Part shown: piece by piece, positions 40,798-41,288 of the stretch
Position numbering within the stretch: the stretch's first letter is position 1
Layout of the letters: each line of letters starts with the position of its first letter
Source of the DNA: an uncultured Pelagibacteraceae bacterium
Lineage (GTDB): Bacteria > Pseudomonadota > Alphaproteobacteria > Pelagibacterales > AG-422-B15
Direction: 5' to 3'
Assembly: GCA_902544525.1 (NCBI GenBank)
Contig: CACCCN010000001.1
Coordinates: 1-41,288 of the forward strand
Length of the DNA: 41,288 nt
The notes under the pieces: generated by a model
The model's input: only the letters and a program-made list of their open reading frames with translations
Told to the model about the DNA's origin: nothing
The model's database searches: none
Translations under genes and position numbers: made by a program

Positions 40798-41288
40798 TTA
40801 GGTATTTATATTTTTTGGAATGATTTCATAGCCCTGACGTCTTGGAGTATCGTCAATTAATTCTTCTGGATAACCTTGAGCTCTTAGATTTTCATCACAA
40901 GCATCTTCTTGAAGTTTTACTATCATTGAAGACCAAGCTCGATCACCATATTTATTTCGACCTTCAGAAAAAATTTTTGTAATTAATGGTGATACCTCAG
41001 TTGGTACTTTTAGATCTTGAGCCAGTTTTTCAAATAAACCAACATCTTTACAAACTAGATCCATTGTAAAATTAATATTATAGCTTCCGTTCATAATGAC
41101 TTGACTTTCTGTCTCGTGAACAAAACTATTCCCTGAACTTATTTTTATACCCTCATATACAGTTGATAAATCTAACCCAGCTTTTTTACAAACCATTAAT
41201 GCCTCTCCAACTGCAACTAAGTGAGTAGATGCTAAATAATTTGTTGCAACTTTTAGAACAGATGCGCTGCCAATGGGACCTACATGGA
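40798..41288 (-). CDS. 3-hydroxyisobutyrate dehydrogenase-family enzyme (partial, C-terminal part)
   Basis: The reading frame is open to the right edge, giving 162 residues. The frame begins HVGPIGSASVLKVATNYL, which matches the catalytic GxxGxGxxxKxxxN helix of beta-hydroxyacid dehydrogenases, with the catalytic Lys followed four residues on by Asn. The C-terminal helical domain follows (VGEALMVCKKAGLD, FTMDLVCKDVGLFEKLAQDL). The NAD-binding N-terminal domain lies outside the window. Substrates of the family include 3-hydroxyisobutyrate, tartronate semialdehyde and succinic semialdehyde. Confidence 0.85.
   Translation of the reverse strand, partial: HVGPIGSASVLKVATNYLASTHLVAVGEALMVCKKAGLDLSTVYEGIKISSGNSFVHETESQVIMNGSYNINFTMDLVCKDVGLFEKLAQDLKVPTEVSPLITKIFSEGRNKYGDRAWSSMIVKLQEDACDENLRAQGYPEELIDDTPRRQGYEIIPKNINT

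Overview
The window is AT-rich (by eye about one third G+C) and densely packed, with many 4-bp ATGA overlaps and tail-to-tail gene overlaps. Gene content (SoxBDAG/MgdABCD-type oxidase, GmaS-MgsABC, PotABCD-type transporter, LEPR-type giant secreted protein, TolC, lipid-modified envelope proteins) points to a Gram-negative marine bacterium. A streamlined alphaproteobacterium is my best guess, but the sequence alone does not settle it.

Region 1 (about 1-12.9 kb) is a secretion and surface-protein locus. One minus-strand operon encodes a 1835-aa LEPR/DUF4347/VCBS-repeat giant, a HlyD adaptor, a GAF-HlyD fusion, and a polytopic protein joining a PqqD-like head, an M50 peptidase core and a HlyD tail. 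Divergent from it is a TolC lipoprotein extended by a cadherin/He_PIG-like domain, a charged coiled coil and a SPOR domain. There is no ABC ATPase, so this may be an undescribed type-I-like export system. Four copies of a 15-bp motif sit upstream of tolC and of a stand-alone RodZ-like HTH gene.

Region 2 (about 13-15.6 kb) holds an Old Yellow Enzyme-type oxidoreductase, a membrane-anchored monohaem cytochrome c and a small unknown protein. Between the last two, at 15131-15204 on the plus strand, is a complete 74-nt tRNA cloverleaf with encoded CCA and anticodon GGT (Thr). Its D-loop and T-loop are non-canonical.

Region 3 (15.6-20 kb) carries mgsABC (glxBCD-like) divergent from gmaS (glnT-like). 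These are the first two steps of methylamine assimilation by the N-methylglutamate pathway. Region 4 (20-26.9 kb) holds an iron-type alcohol dehydrogenase, a small zinc-type protein, an acyltransferase and a complete PotABCD-type ABC transporter with several RNA or operator-like palindromes.

Region 5 (27-38.6 kb) holds a 2-oxoglutarate oxygenase of the Asp/Asn-hydroxylase type, an aldehyde dehydrogenase, an Ldh-family dehydrogenase, a DUF3726-like protein, an unknown 553-aa protein and an atypical M19 dipeptidase. Divergent from these is a four-gene soxBDAG/mgdABCD operon, which could supply the missing third step of the N-methylglutamate pathway or be a true sarcosine oxidase. Region 6 (38.6 kb to the end) has a PAP2 phosphatase, a secreted TPR protein with a GGS minisatellite, a YczE/YitT-like membrane protein and the C-terminal part of a 3-hydroxyisobutyrate dehydrogenase-family enzyme cut by the window edge.

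No gene-free stretch exceeds about 300 bases. I saw no insertion sequences, prophage genes, rRNA or CRISPR arrays.
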